Positions 7,551 through 14,625 of a DNA stretch of 20,001 bases are shown one piece after another. The translations under genes and the position numbers were made by a program. Positions within the stretch are counted from its first letter, which is position 1. Each line of letters opens with the position of its first letter. The stretch comes from JBBECF01 sp040881945 (lineage in GTDB: Bacteria; Pseudomonadota; Alphaproteobacteria; Dongiales; Dongiaceae): assembly GCA_040881945.1 (NCBI GenBank), contig JBBECF010000133.1:1-20001 (forward strand). The letters are read 5' to 3'. The notes under the pieces are model-generated. The model did no database searches and had not been told where the DNA came from. It saw nothing but the letters and a program-made list of their open reading frames with translations.

Positions 7551-8822
7551 ATGACCGACCCGGTGCGCGATCAGTACGAGGCGCTGCCCTACCCGGCGCG
7601 CGAGCCGCGCGACGAGGCGAAGCGCCTGATCGAAGGCTCGCCGAGCCATCTGCTCGAGGTCAACCATTACGTCTTCGCCGGGCGGCGCGATTTCACCCGG
7701 CCGTTCCGGGCGCTGGTCGCCGGCGGCGGCACCGGCGACGCGACGGTCATGCTGGCGCAGCATCTGGCGGACCGCGGCTGTCCGGCCGAAATCGTGCATC
7801 TCGATCTGTCCGACGCCGCGATCCGCGTCGCCGCTGCGCGCGCAGGCGCGCGCGGTCTCGGTTTCGTCCGCTTCGTCGCCAGCTCGCTCGAAGACCTGCC
7901 GGGCCTCGGCCTCGGCCGGTTCGACTACATCGACTGCTGCGGCGTGCTGCACCACCTCGCCGACCCGGCAGCTGGCCTGGGCATTCTGGCCGCCGCGCTT
8001 GCCGAAGGCGGCGGCATGGGCCTGATGGTGTACGGGGCCTTGGGCCGCACCGGCGTCTATCACGTCCAGGCGATGCTACGCCTGCTGGCCCCGGCGGAGT
8101 CCGTGGCCGTGCGGCTCGACCTCGCCCGGCGCCTGCTGCGCCAGTTGCCGCCGACCAACTGGTTCGCCCGCAACCCGGCGCTCGGCGATCACTTGTTGGC
8201 CGGCGATGCCGGCCTCTACGACCTGCTGCTGCACGCCCGCGACCGCGCCTTCACCGTGCCCGAAATCGTCGATCTCGCGGCCGGCGCCGGGCTGGAGATC
8301 GCCGCCTTCGTCGAACCCTGGCGCTATCGGCCCGAAAGCTACCTGAACGACCCTGCCCTGCTCGAACGGCTGGCCGGCCTCGACCGGATCGAAGCGGCCG
8401 GCTTCGCCGAGCAGCTCGCCGGCAACCTGAAGAGCCATATTTTCTACGTCGTGGCGGCCGGCCGCGCGGCAAGCGCCGTCGCCCGCCCCGACGATCCGTC
8501 GGCCGTTCCGGTGCTGCGCGCTCGCCTCGGCGAAGCCTCCGGCGGAGCCAGGGACGGCGCCGCCCTCCCCAGGGTCTCGAAGCCGGGCGGCGGCCTCACC
8601 GTGCGCATCAACGGTCTCGAGGCGCGCTTCGCCCTGCCACCGCGCGCCGGCCCGATCCTGGCCCGCATCGACGGCCGGCGGAGCTTGCGGGAAATCCACG
8701 ACGACCTCGCCGCGGCCGGGCGCGGCCGCCTCGACTGGCCAACCTTCAAGGCCGACTTCGATCGGGTCTATGCCCTGCTGAACGGGCTGAACCGTCTGTT
8801 CGTCGCCTACCCCGCCGGATAG
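7551..8822 (+). CDS. Class I SAM-dependent methyltransferase with C-terminal accessory region
   Basis: This 423-aa protein has unknown substrate. After an N-terminal stretch (MTDPVRDQYEALPYPAREP) typical of one methyltransferase group, motif I is ALVAGGGTGDATV (54-66), which binds SAM. The acidic end of strand 2 is IVHLDLSDAAI, and the post-motif FDYIDCCGVLHHL is a standard Rossmann strand 4. The last 90 or so residues (RINGLEARFALPP to the end) look like a separate small winged-helix-like module (IDGRRSLREIHDDL). ATG 7551 was chosen because it starts the conserved N-terminus; the open frame continues upstream only as a shadow of the asparaginase gene. The 20-bp gap to the asparaginase suggests an operon, but I see no metabolic link. 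Confidence 0.85.
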   Translation: MTDPVRDQYEALPYPAREPRDEAKRLIEGSPSHLLEVNHYVFAGRRDFTRPFRALVAGGGTGDATVMLAQHLADRGCPAEIVHLDLSDAAIRVAAARAGARGLGFVRFVASSLEDLPGLGLGRFDYIDCCGVLHHLADPAAGLGILAAALAEGGGMGLMVYGALGRTGVYHVQAMLRLLAPAESVAVRLDLARRLLRQLPPTNWFARNPALGDHLLAGDAGLYDLLLHARDRAFTVPEIVDLAAGAGLEIAAFVEPWRYRPESYLNDPALLERLAGLDRIEAAGFAEQLAGNLKSHIFYVVAAGRAASAVARPDDPSAVPVLRARLGEASGGARDGAALPRVSKPGGGLTVRINGLEARFALPPRAGPILARIDGRRSLREIHDDLAAAGRGRLDWPTFKADFDRVYALLNGLNRLFVAYPAG

Positions 8823-8875
8823 GCCGCCGGGCAAAGTCACAGATTGAGCAATGTCCGCGTTGTGCCAACTGCTGA

Positions 8876-8985
8876 CGATCCGAGAATAGCAGGTACGCGC
8901 AGGAAAACGTGCCCATCACCCGCCACTATTAGCCCGGAGTACCGGCTACGTCGGCGGCGAGAATGGCGGCAAGCTTGCGGTCGTT
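8876..8985 (-). pseudogene. Stub of a second class III cyclase gene (N-terminus, frameshifted)
   Basis: Directly behind the stop of the intact cyclase gene, the minus strand reads NDRKLAAILAADVAG. This closely matches MERKLAAILAADVVG at the start of the intact protein. A one-base loss then shifts the frame: GCCGGT is followed by ACTCCGGG where TACTCCGGG would restore GYSGL. A stop follows. The DNA similarity to the neighbouring gene start is strong over about 35 bp (8948-8983 against 10805-10841) and fades after that. The best explanation is the remnant of a tandem paralogue, or of an internal deletion between two cyclase genes. Confidence 0.65.
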
Positions 8986-8987
8986 GG

Positions 8988-10841
8988 TTATTTTTCCGGC
9001 AACCCGGCCTTGGCGAGGGCGGCGACCTCGCGGTCGACGATCGACATGTCGCTATAGAACGTGATGTCGCGCCATTTTGCCTGGGTGAAGGTGGAGTCGA
9101 GTGTGAGCGCCTTGGCCAGCATGGTCTTGGCTTCGTCAAGACGATTAAGGTTCACCAAATCGATCACCATGAGCAAGGGAAGATTTATGAAGATGTCGGT
9201 CTTGCTCAGCTTGAGCGCCGCCAGCGACTCTTCGTACTTTCCTTGTGTTTCGTATGCCCAGCCTCTGAGGCCGTTGTAGTTCCATGTCATCGCCGGATCG
9301 TTGATTAGCGCTTTTGAGGCCCAGTCGATCGCTTGATCGGGCTGGCCGGCCATGATCAGAATCTGCGAAAGGTCGCCGAGCATGAAGGCATCGTAGGGCG
9401 CGAGCGAGGCGGCGGTATTCGCTTCGCTCACCGCCCGGGCAAAATCCCGTTCTTGCGCTGCGACATAGGCAAAGAGCCAATGACCCAGGCGGCGGGCCAG
9501 CGGCGAGAGATTTGGACCGCGGAAGCCCTCGCGTACCAGTTCGCCGGCCTGCCGGTAGTCGGCGTCCGCGCCCTGACTCCAGCCGCTGTATGCGCGCGTG
9601 TAGTGATAGAAACCGAGCTTGATGCGCAGAAGGCCCGATTTCGGATATTGCCTAAGACCTTCGCTCCAGATCCGTCCGGCGTCCTCCATGCCTTCGGGCG
9701 TCCAACTCATGAAACGATCGTGGCCCCGCAAATAGAAGTCGTATTCTTCAAGATTGGAGCCGTCTTTGCCCCAGGCCTCGCGATATTGTGCCCGTTTGAG
9801 CTGCCCCTTCTCTCCGGTTAGCGCCCCGATGATCTTGCCCGTCACCTCGTCCTGCAGCGACCACGGGTCGGTTCCGGTCTTGTCGAAGCGTTCGGCCCAG
9901 ACATGCTCGCCGGTCTTGGCGTCGATCAGCTGCGCGACGATGCGCACCTTGTCGGCGTCCTTGCGCACACTGCCTTCGAGCACGTAACCGACGCCCAGCT
10001 CCTTGCCGATCTGACGCACGTCGGTGGCCTTGCCCCTGTAGGTGAAGGAGGAGTTGCGCGCGATCACAGAGAGATCGGGGGCGCGGGCGAGCATCGAGAT
10101 GATGTCCTCGGCGACTCCGTCGCCGAAATACGTGAGCGTTTCCTCGCTCCCTATATTGTCGAAGGGCAAGACCGCGATCGAGGGAACCGTGGCCGAAGGC
10201 GTAGGCGCATCGGCGGGCTTCAAGACAGCGAACCAGATCGCTGCCACTGCCGCGACGGCCGCTAGTGCCGCCGCCCAAGGAAGCGCGCGTTTCGGTGAAA
10301 CGGGCGCCATGCGCTTGACCGGCATCCCATCGAGCTTGACCCGGAAAGCCAGGACCGGCTCGGCGATGTTCTTCACCTGCTGCGCGCCCATCGGTTCGAA
10401 GCCGAAGGCGAGTTTCTTCTCGACTTCCCTGGCGACTTTGGCGGAGACGCAGATGCCACCGGGGTCGGCGAGCTGTTCGAGCCGTGCGGCGATGTTGACG
10501 CCCTCGCCATAGCGGTCGTCGCCCTCGACGATCACCTCGCCGAGATTGATGCCGATGCGCACCTGAACGCGCCGGTCTTCCGGAACGTTGGCGTTGCGCT
10601 CGGCGAGGCCGCGCTGCAGGCTCACCGCGCATTCGACCGCATCGACCACCGAGCCGAATTCGGCGAGCATGCCGTCGCCCATCAATTTGAAGATTCGCCC
10701 GTGATGGCGCGCGATCTCCGGCTCGAACAGTTCCTTGCGCCCCGCCGTCAGCCGCTCATGGGTCCCCTTCTCGTCGCGCTCCATGAGCGCGGCGTAACCG
10801 ACCACATCGGCGGCGAGAATGGCGGCGAGCTTGCGCTCCAT
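8988..10841 (-). CDS. Class III adenylate/guanylate cyclase with TM segment, TolB-like and TPR regions
   Basis: This 617-aa predicted nucleotidyl cyclase belongs to the type abundant in Alphaproteobacteria. The catalytic domain (1-170) has metal-binding D12 (ILAADVVGY) and D56 (KLMGDGML), and transition-state residues N116 and R120 (GEGVNIAARLE). K52 fits a base-recognition position. A single membrane segment lies at about 187-207 (ALPWAAALAAVAAVAAIWF). It is followed by a TolB/FlgO-like domain (IAVLPFDNIGSEE to about 320) and TPR-like helices to the C-terminus. The predicted layout is a cytoplasmic cyclase with a periplasmic sensor part (inference). ATG 10841 is supported by the conserved MERKLAAILAADV start. 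It is a single gene with no operon partner. All key catalytic residues are present. Confidence 0.92.
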   Translation of the reverse strand: MERKLAAILAADVVGYAALMERDEKGTHERLTAGRKELFEPEIARHHGRIFKLMGDGMLAEFGSVVDAVECAVSLQRGLAERNANVPEDRRVQVRIGINLGEVIVEGDDRYGEGVNIAARLEQLADPGGICVSAKVAREVEKKLAFGFEPMGAQQVKNIAEPVLAFRVKLDGMPVKRMAPVSPKRALPWAAALAAVAAVAAIWFAVLKPADAPTPSATVPSIAVLPFDNIGSEETLTYFGDGVAEDIISMLARAPDLSVIARNSSFTYRGKATDVRQIGKELGVGYVLEGSVRKDADKVRIVAQLIDAKTGEHVWAERFDKTGTDPWSLQDEVTGKIIGALTGEKGQLKRAQYREAWGKDGSNLEEYDFYLRGHDRFMSWTPEGMEDAGRIWSEGLRQYPKSGLLRIKLGFYHYTRAYSGWSQGADADYRQAGELVREGFRGPNLSPLARRLGHWLFAYVAAQERDFARAVSEANTAASLAPYDAFMLGDLSQILIMAGQPDQAIDWASKALINDPAMTWNYNGLRGWAYETQGKYEESLAALKLSKTDIFINLPLLMVIDLVNLNRLDEAKTMLAKALTLDSTFTQAKWRDITFYSDMSIVDREVAALAKAGLPEK

Positions 10842-10974
10842 GGCTATTTCTGCGGCTATGAGGTCCGCGGACTTTCAGAGAACGCTGCGACGGAGATTGT
10901 ACTGGCGGACTGCCGAGGTGTCTATCGCACTGAACGTCTCCTTCGGGTCAAACTGAGACACAACCGGCTATTCT
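10842..10974. other. Upstream region of the cyclase gene
   Basis: No gene is seen. This is the presumed 5' region of the minus-strand cyclase. I could not find a convincing promoter by eye. The region abuts the large palindrome. Confidence 0.4.
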
Positions 10975-11138
10975 AGGCCCTGACCGGGATCAAACACATA
11001 TGAGACGGCCGGCATTAGGGGCGCGGGGCGGCGTCGAACGCATTGTGGGCCCGCGCCGCAAACTTGCAACCATGCGTTCGACGCCGCCTCCTGCCGCATC
11101 TTGCGCGTCTCATATGTGGTGATCCCGGACAGGCCCTT
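10975..11138. repeat. Large imperfect palindrome, about 164 bp
   Basis: The left arm (10975-11042) and the right arm (11073-11138) are near reverse complements across a loop of about 30 nt. The inner 15 nt, GCGTCGAACGCA with flanks, pair perfectly. The outer blocks ACATATGAGACG / CGTCTCATATGT and CCGGGATCA / TGATCCCGG also match, with a few indels between. As single strand it would form one long hairpin. It resembles a palindromic intergenic element or a MITE-like sequence without transposase. Open frames through it look non-genic. Confidence 0.8.
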
Positions 11139-11256
11139 GACGAATATAGGATCGAAGTCCCATCCTGGCGCTGGCCCCCGTGCCGCCCGCTGTTTGACAT
11201 CGTAGAGAGACCGTTCCGGCCCGGACGCGGGAGACGCCCGCCGCCGGGGAAGACTT

Positions 11257-11279
11257 GCCCCCGGACTTGATCCGGGGGC
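11257..11279. repeat. Short palindromic repeat, GCCCCCGGA-CTTGA-TCCGGGGGC
   Basis: This perfect 9-bp-arm hairpin has a 5-nt loop. The CCGGACTTGATCCGG core resembles dispersed REP-like elements I know from alphaproteobacterial intergenic regions. A second small hairpin (AGCGACA / TGTCGCT) lies just after it at 11289-11309. There is no U-tract, so a terminator is less likely. Confidence 0.7.
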
Positions 11280-11359
11280 TAGCCTGAAAGCGACATTTCG
11301 CCTGTCGCTCGCCCGCTGCGTATGGGGTAGGTCGCTCATTTCTTGCTCTCCCGCAGGAT

Positions 11360-11448
11360 GAACCACAAAGGCACCAAGGCACAAAGATCAATCTTTGCGG
11401 CCGTCGGCCGCTTTCCGGTTTCTTCGTGCCTTCGTGCCTTCGTGGTTC
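11360..11448. repeat. Inverted pair of the GAACCACRAAGGCACSAAGGCAC repeat
   Basis: The left arm (11360-11386) and the right arm (11422-11448) are 27 nt each and reverse-complementary, with only a few mismatches. Each contains an internal tandem AAGGCAC. This matches a dispersed repeat often mis-annotated as short proteins beginning MNHEGTK. The inner spacer holds a further small palindrome, CAAAGAT-CA-ATCTTTG. Translations through it are not regarded as genes. Confidence 0.75.
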
Positions 11449-11638
11449 TCTTCACTTCTCCCGCGGGAGTTTCCCGCCGGACATGGGGTCGATCGCTCGG
11501 ATTCGATATTTCCGCCCCGCGGGACGAAGCCGGCGGCCGGCGCCGCCCCAGGCATTGTTCCCACGGCCGCCGACACCATCTATGATCCGCTGCCGCATCG
11601 GCGCGGTTCCCCCTCGCTTCGCAAGGCAACCCGGCCGG
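11449..11638. other. Leader region of the PmtA-like gene
   Basis: This region lies between the repeat cluster and the methyltransferase. It holds a 12-bp palindrome, CTCCCGCGGGAG (11458-11469). An alternative in-frame ATG at 11582 could extend the methyltransferase by 19 residues. I saw nothing else that I can support. Confidence 0.4.
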
Positions 11639-12217
11639 ATGTTCGTCGAAACGCGGATGCTCCTCAGATCGTGGCTGAAAAACCCGCTGCACATCGGCGC
11701 CGTGGCGCCGAGCAGCCGCGATCTGGCCGAAGCCATGGCCCGGCTGGTGCCGGTCGGGGCGGACGGGCCGGTCATCGAGCTCGGCGGCGGCACCGGGGTC
11801 GTCACCGATGCCCTGCTCGCGGCCGGCGTGCCGCCCGACCGGCTGGTCGTCGTCGAGCGCGACGCCGCCCTGCACGCCTACCTCGCCCGGGAATATCCCG
11901 ATGTCGCCGTCGTGCGGGGCGATGCGGCGAAACTGGCGGAGTTGCTGCGTCCGCTCGGCATCGACGCGGCGCGGGCCGTCGTCTCGAGCCTGCCGATCCT
12001 GTCGATGAGCCGGGCGACGCGCCATGCGATCGTCGAGCAAAGCTTCGCCCTGTTGGCGCCGGGCGCGCCCTTCATCCAGTTCACCTATGGCCTGTTCTCG
12101 CCTCTGGCGCGGCGCGAATTCGGCCTCGAGGGCGCCCTCCGGAAGCGCGTCCTCGGCAACCTGCCGCCGGCCAGCGTCTGGCTGTACCGGCGGCCCGACC
12201 CGGCGCGCGCCGCCTGA
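11639..12217 (+). CDS. PmtA-like phospholipid N-methyltransferase
   Basis: This 192-aa class I SAM methyltransferase resembles Sinorhizobium/Rhodobacter PmtA, which converts phosphatidylethanolamine stepwise to phosphatidylcholine at the inner membrane. Features in order are SWLKNPLHIGAVAPSSRDLA (11-30; the family has a similar GAVxPSS near its N-terminus), motif I VIELGGGTGVVT (45-56), and acidic E73 ending strand 2. VVSSLPILSM (114-123) and PFIQFTYGLFSPL (144-156) are characteristic of PmtA-type enzymes. ATG 11639 sits just before the conserved region; ATG 11582 in the same frame is an alternative. The gene converges on the DUF1127 gene 7 bp away. The substrate could also be another lipid or an rRNA adenine. 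Confidence 0.75.
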   Translation: MFVETRMLLRSWLKNPLHIGAVAPSSRDLAEAMARLVPVGADGPVIELGGGTGVVTDALLAAGVPPDRLVVVERDAALHAYLAREYPDVAVVRGDAAKLAELLRPLGIDAARAVVSSLPILSMSRATRHAIVEQSFALLAPGAPFIQFTYGLFSPLARREFGLEGALRKRVLGNLPPASVWLYRRPDPARAA

Positions 12218-12224
12218 TCCAGGC

Positions 12225-12491
12225 TCAGCCGCGCCAGAACGGCTTGCCGGCCTCGGCATCGATATCGGCGCGGCTGAGGCCGATGTCGCGCAGCAAGTGA
12301 TCGTCCATCGCCTGCAGGGCGCGGCGGTCGGCCGCCCGCTGCTGCCAGGCGAACAGCCCTTCGAAAACCCGAACCAGGCCGCCGCCGAGCGCCGTCGCGA
12401 GGCTTTCCGCGACGCTTGGCCCGACCGCGGCCCGGTCGGTGGTCCGCAGACGGTCGAAAGCGGCCATTGGAAATGCCCGTGTCATTGTCAT
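12225..12491 (-). CDS. DUF1127 small protein
   Basis: This 88-aa protein has a C-terminal DUF1127 (YjiS-like) module: RRALQAMDDHLLRDIGLSRADIDAEA (about 57-81). Small arginine-rich DUF1127 proteins in Alphaproteobacteria have been linked to stress, phosphate or carbon metabolism and RNA turnover; the role here is open. The ATG at 12491 was chosen because AGGTGAGGAAA lies directly upstream. A GTG at 12500 would overlap that ribosome-binding site. It is divergent from the LysR gene, sharing a 131-bp intergenic region, and convergent with the PmtA-like gene. Confidence 0.82.
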   Translation of the reverse strand: MTMTRAFPMAAFDRLRTTDRAAVGPSVAESLATALGGGLVRVFEGLFAWQQRAADRRALQAMDDHLLRDIGLSRADIDAEAGKPFWRG

Positions 12492-12563
12492 TTTCCTCAC
12501 CTATGGCAGGGTTTGTTTCGGCCTTAAGGGTGGCCTCTGAGAGGAAGATGACGACGTTTTGCC

Positions 12564-12593
12564 TTGCCGACAAACGATCAATTCTCGTATGAT
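12564..12593 (+). promoter_or_regulatory. Sigma-70-like promoter of the LysR gene
   Basis: A -35 element TTGCCG (12564-12569), an 18-bp spacer and a -10 element TATGAT (12588-12593) predict a start near 12600. This gives a leader of only about 23 nt. Confidence 0.45.
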
Positions 12594-12613
12594 GCGTTAG
12601 TATATCTTACGCA
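12593..12613. promoter_or_regulatory. LysR-type dyad TGCGT-N11-ACGCA
   Basis: This inverted repeat has 5-nt arms around 11 nt and contains the T-N11-A spacing typical of LysR operators. It spans the predicted start site of the regulator gene, as expected for autorepression. Its position between two divergent genes would also allow control of the DUF1127 gene. Confidence 0.5.
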
Positions 12614-12622
12614 AATTTGGCC

Positions 12623-13519
12623 ATGGCCGAACGCCTGCCGCCGCTCAACGCCGTGCGTTATTTCGAGGCGGCGGCGCGCCACCTCAGCTTCACCAAGGCG
12701 GCCGCCGAGCTGAACGTCACGCACAGCGCGATCAGCCACCAGATCAAGACGCTGGAGGACTGGCTCGGGGTCCGGCTGTTCCGCCGCCTCAACCGCGCCG
12801 TCGTGCTGACCGAGGCGGGGCAGACCTATCTCAAGCCCGTGCGCGAGGCGTTCGAGCGCCTGGGCGACGCCACCCGCGAGCTGCGCCGGCGCGAAGGGGC
12901 CGGCGTGCTCACGGTCAGCGTCATGCCGTCCTTCGCCGCCAAGTGGCTCGTCCCGCGCCTGCGCGGCTTCCGCGACGCGCATCCGGACGTCGACGTCCGC
13001 ATCTCGGCGACCGAGAAGCTGGTCGATTTCGCGCGCGAGGACGTCGACGTCGCGGTGCGCTACGGGCGCGGCAATTATCCGGGCCTGCGCGTCGACCGGC
13101 TGTGGTCCGAGGCGGTGTTCCCGGTGTGCAGCCCGAAGCTGCTCGAGGGGCCGGTGCCGCTGCGCGAACCCGCCGACCTCGCCCGCCACGATCTGCTGCA
13201 CGATTTCGACTGGCTGGCGGATATGTGGGCGCTGTGGTTGCGGGCCGCCGGCGTCGAGAGCGTCAACCCGCGGCGCGCCCTCAGCTTCAATTCCTCCAAC
13301 CTGATGCTGCAAGCGGCGATCGACGGGCTCGGCGTCGCGCTGAGCCAGGGGGTGCTCGCCGGCGACGACCTCGCCGCCGGGCGGCTGGTCAAGCCGTTCG
13401 ACGTCTCGCTGCCGACCGAGTTCGCCTATTACGTGGTCGCGCCCGAGGCGACGGCCGACCGCCCCAAGGTCGCGGCCTTCCGCGACTGGCTGATCGCCGA
13501 AGCCAAGGCCGGCCGCTAG
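12623..13519 (+). CDS. LysR-family transcriptional regulator, GcvA-like
   Basis: This 298-aa DNA-binding regulator has an N-terminal winged helix-turn-helix, LPPLNAVRYFEAAARHLSFTKAAAELNVTHSAISHQIKTLE (about 5-45, quoted here as one motif region). The PPLNAVRYFEAAAR opening and VTHSAISHQI recognition helix are typical of the GcvA branch. An effector-binding periplasmic-type fold follows (about 90-298). ATG 12623 is preferred over the in-frame TTG at 12617; there is no strong ribosome-binding site. The nitrile hydratase-like genes start about 60 bp downstream on the same strand, so it may regulate them, but LysR regulators more often control divergent genes. The effector is unknown. Confidence 0.92.
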   Translation: MAERLPPLNAVRYFEAAARHLSFTKAAAELNVTHSAISHQIKTLEDWLGVRLFRRLNRAVVLTEAGQTYLKPVREAFERLGDATRELRRREGAGVLTVSVMPSFAAKWLVPRLRGFRDAHPDVDVRISATEKLVDFAREDVDVAVRYGRGNYPGLRVDRLWSEAVFPVCSPKLLEGPVPLREPADLARHDLLHDFDWLADMWALWLRAAGVESVNPRRALSFNSSNLMLQAAIDGLGVALSQGVLAGDDLAAGRLVKPFDVSLPTEFAYYVVAPEATADRPKVAAFRDWLIAEAKAGR

Positions 13520-13581
13520 GCGGGCGGCTCGCTATCCGCCAACCCAGAACTCGGCTATGGTTTCCCGACAAGGGGGAGCCG

Positions 13582-13632
13582 ATGCGCGGATACCATGACC
13601 TCGGCGGCCTGCCGCCCGCGGCGGCGCCATGA
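13582..13632 (+). CDS. 16-codon leader ORF with nitrile hydratase beta-subunit N-terminal signature
   Basis: The ORF encodes MRGYHDLGGLPPAAAP. RGYHDLGGLP matches the conserved start of nitrile hydratase beta subunits (M-x-G-[VI]-[HY]-D-[LV]-G-G). It also matches RGIHDLGGLP in the separate beta-N gene at 14626; 18 nt of DNA are identical between the two. It has the best ribosome-binding site of the cluster, AAGGGGGAG at 13570-13578. Its TGA overlaps the ATG of the next gene (ATGA, 13629-13632), and that gene has no ribosome-binding site of its own. It is probably the scar of a full beta gene whose N-terminal domain was lost, and now drives translational coupling (inference). Confidence 0.65.
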   Translation: MRGYHDLGGLPPAAAP

Positions 13633-13913
13633 GCGCCCGCTTCGCGCCCGGCGCGCGCGTCGCGGTGCGCCGCGCCGACCCGCCCGGCCACGTCCGCACG
13701 CCGTTCTACATTCGCGGCAAGCGCGGCGTGGTCGAGCGCGTCTGCGGCAGCTTCGCCAACCCGGAGGAGCTGGCCTACGGCCGCGACGGGCTGCCGGCAC
13801 GCGCGCTCTATCGGGTGCGCTTCCGCCAGGGCGAGGTTTGGCCGGACTACGCCGGGCCGTCCCAGGACACCGTCGATATCGAAATCTACGAGCACTGGCT
13901 GACAGCGGATTGA
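13629..13913 (+). CDS. Nitrile hydratase beta subunit, C-terminal (SH3-like) half as a separate protein
   Basis: This 94-aa protein corresponds to the C-terminal barrel of nitrile hydratase beta or the alpha subunit of thiocyanate hydrolase. It reads FAPGARVAVRRADPPGHVRTPFYIRGKRGVVERV, where canonical beta has FKEGDVVR...PKGHARRARYVRGKTGTVV (family comparison from memory). LYRVRFRQGEVWPDYAG and the final EIYEHWL match the end of the beta subunit. In three-subunit enzymes this half is a separate chain. It should pair with the alpha subunit that starts 5 bp downstream (ATG 13919) and the beta-N gene at 14626. Translation is likely coupled to the 16-codon leader. Confidence 0.85.
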   Translation: MSARFAPGARVAVRRADPPGHVRTPFYIRGKRGVVERVCGSFANPEELAYGRDGLPARALYRVRFRQGEVWPDYAGPSQDTVDIEIYEHWLTAD

Positions 13914-13918
13914 GCGCC

Positions 13919-14530
13919 ATGCGACCGCACGACCACGACCACCCGCCGGACCGGGACGGCCCGCCGACCTATTACCGGGTCATGGAGGCCGCGGTCCGCG
14001 AGCTGCTGATCGGCAAGGGCGTCCTGACCGCGGCCGAGATCCGCGAGGCGGTGGAAAAGATGGACGCCCGCACCCCGGCGCAAGGCGCCCGCGTCGTCGC
14101 CCGCGCCTGGACCGACCCGGCGTTCAAGGCGCGGTTGCTCGCCGACGGGTCGGCCGCCTGCCAGGAGCTCGGCATCGAGATGGGGCCGACCCGCCTCGTC
14201 GTCGTCGAGAACACGGCCCAAGCCCACAACCTGATCGTCTGCACGCTCTGCTCCTGCTATCCGCGCATGGTGCTCGGCCTGCCGCCGGACTGGTACAAGA
14301 GCAAGGCCTACCGGTCGCGGGCGGTGCGCGAGCCGCGCGCCGTGCTGGCCGAGTTCGGCACCGACCTGCCCGAGACCATGACCGTGCGGGTGCACGATTC
14401 CACCGCCGACATGCGCTATCTCGTGCTGCCGATGCGCCCCGCCGGGACCGAGGGCTGGAGCGAGGCGCGGCTGGCCGCGCTCGTCACCCGCGACAGCATG
14501 ATCGGCGTCGCTCTGGCGCGAAGCCCATGA
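13919..14530 (+). CDS. Nitrile hydratase alpha subunit, cobalt-type metal site
   Basis: This 203-aa subunit holds the metal. C108-T-L-C111-S-C113 (VCTLCSCYPR) is the claw motif: the threonine version is typical of non-corrin cobalt enzymes, while iron enzymes have CSLCSC. The family forms an amide from a nitrile and water; the related thiocyanate hydrolase makes carbonyl sulphide and ammonia. Other family stretches are LLADGSAACQELGIE, LPPDWYKSKAYRSRAVREPRAVL (quoted as a region) and RYLVLPMRPAGTEGW. The histidine/aspartate-rich start HDHDHPPDRDG is common in this subunit. The gene lies 5 bp after beta-C. Substrate is not deducible: nitrile, thiocyanate and nucleoside nitriles are all possible. 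Confidence 0.93.
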   Translation: MRPHDHDHPPDRDGPPTYYRVMEAAVRELLIGKGVLTAAEIREAVEKMDARTPAQGARVVARAWTDPAFKARLLADGSAACQELGIEMGPTRLVVVENTAQAHNLIVCTLCSCYPRMVLGLPPDWYKSKAYRSRAVREPRAVLAEFGTDLPETMTVRVHDSTADMRYLVLPMRPAGTEGWSEARLAALVTRDSMIGVALARSP

Positions 14531-14548
14531 CCGCGCCGACGCATTTCG

Positions 14549-14597
14549 CCTCCCCCTCGACGGGGGAGGTCGGCGCGAAGCGCCGGGTGGGGGTGGG
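14549..14597. repeat. Dispersed repeat, paired hairpins, between nitrile hydratase genes
   Basis: The first hairpin is CCTCCCCC-TCGAC-GGGGGAGG (14549-14569) and the second is CGGCGC-GAA-GCGCCG (14571-14585). A GGTGGGGGTGGG tail follows. This composite matches a dispersed repeat I know from many alphaproteobacterial genomes. It sits inside the presumed operon, between alpha and beta-N, and could dampen or process the transcript. Confidence 0.7.
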
Positions 14598-14625
14598 CGA
14601 ACGATCGACCGGGTGGGTCTGAGCG

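Noticed and set aside
10968..11384. A 138-codon minus-strand open frame and others through the repeat cluster
   Set aside because: They run through palindromic repeats and change sense at repeat borders; such translations are typical spurious proteins.
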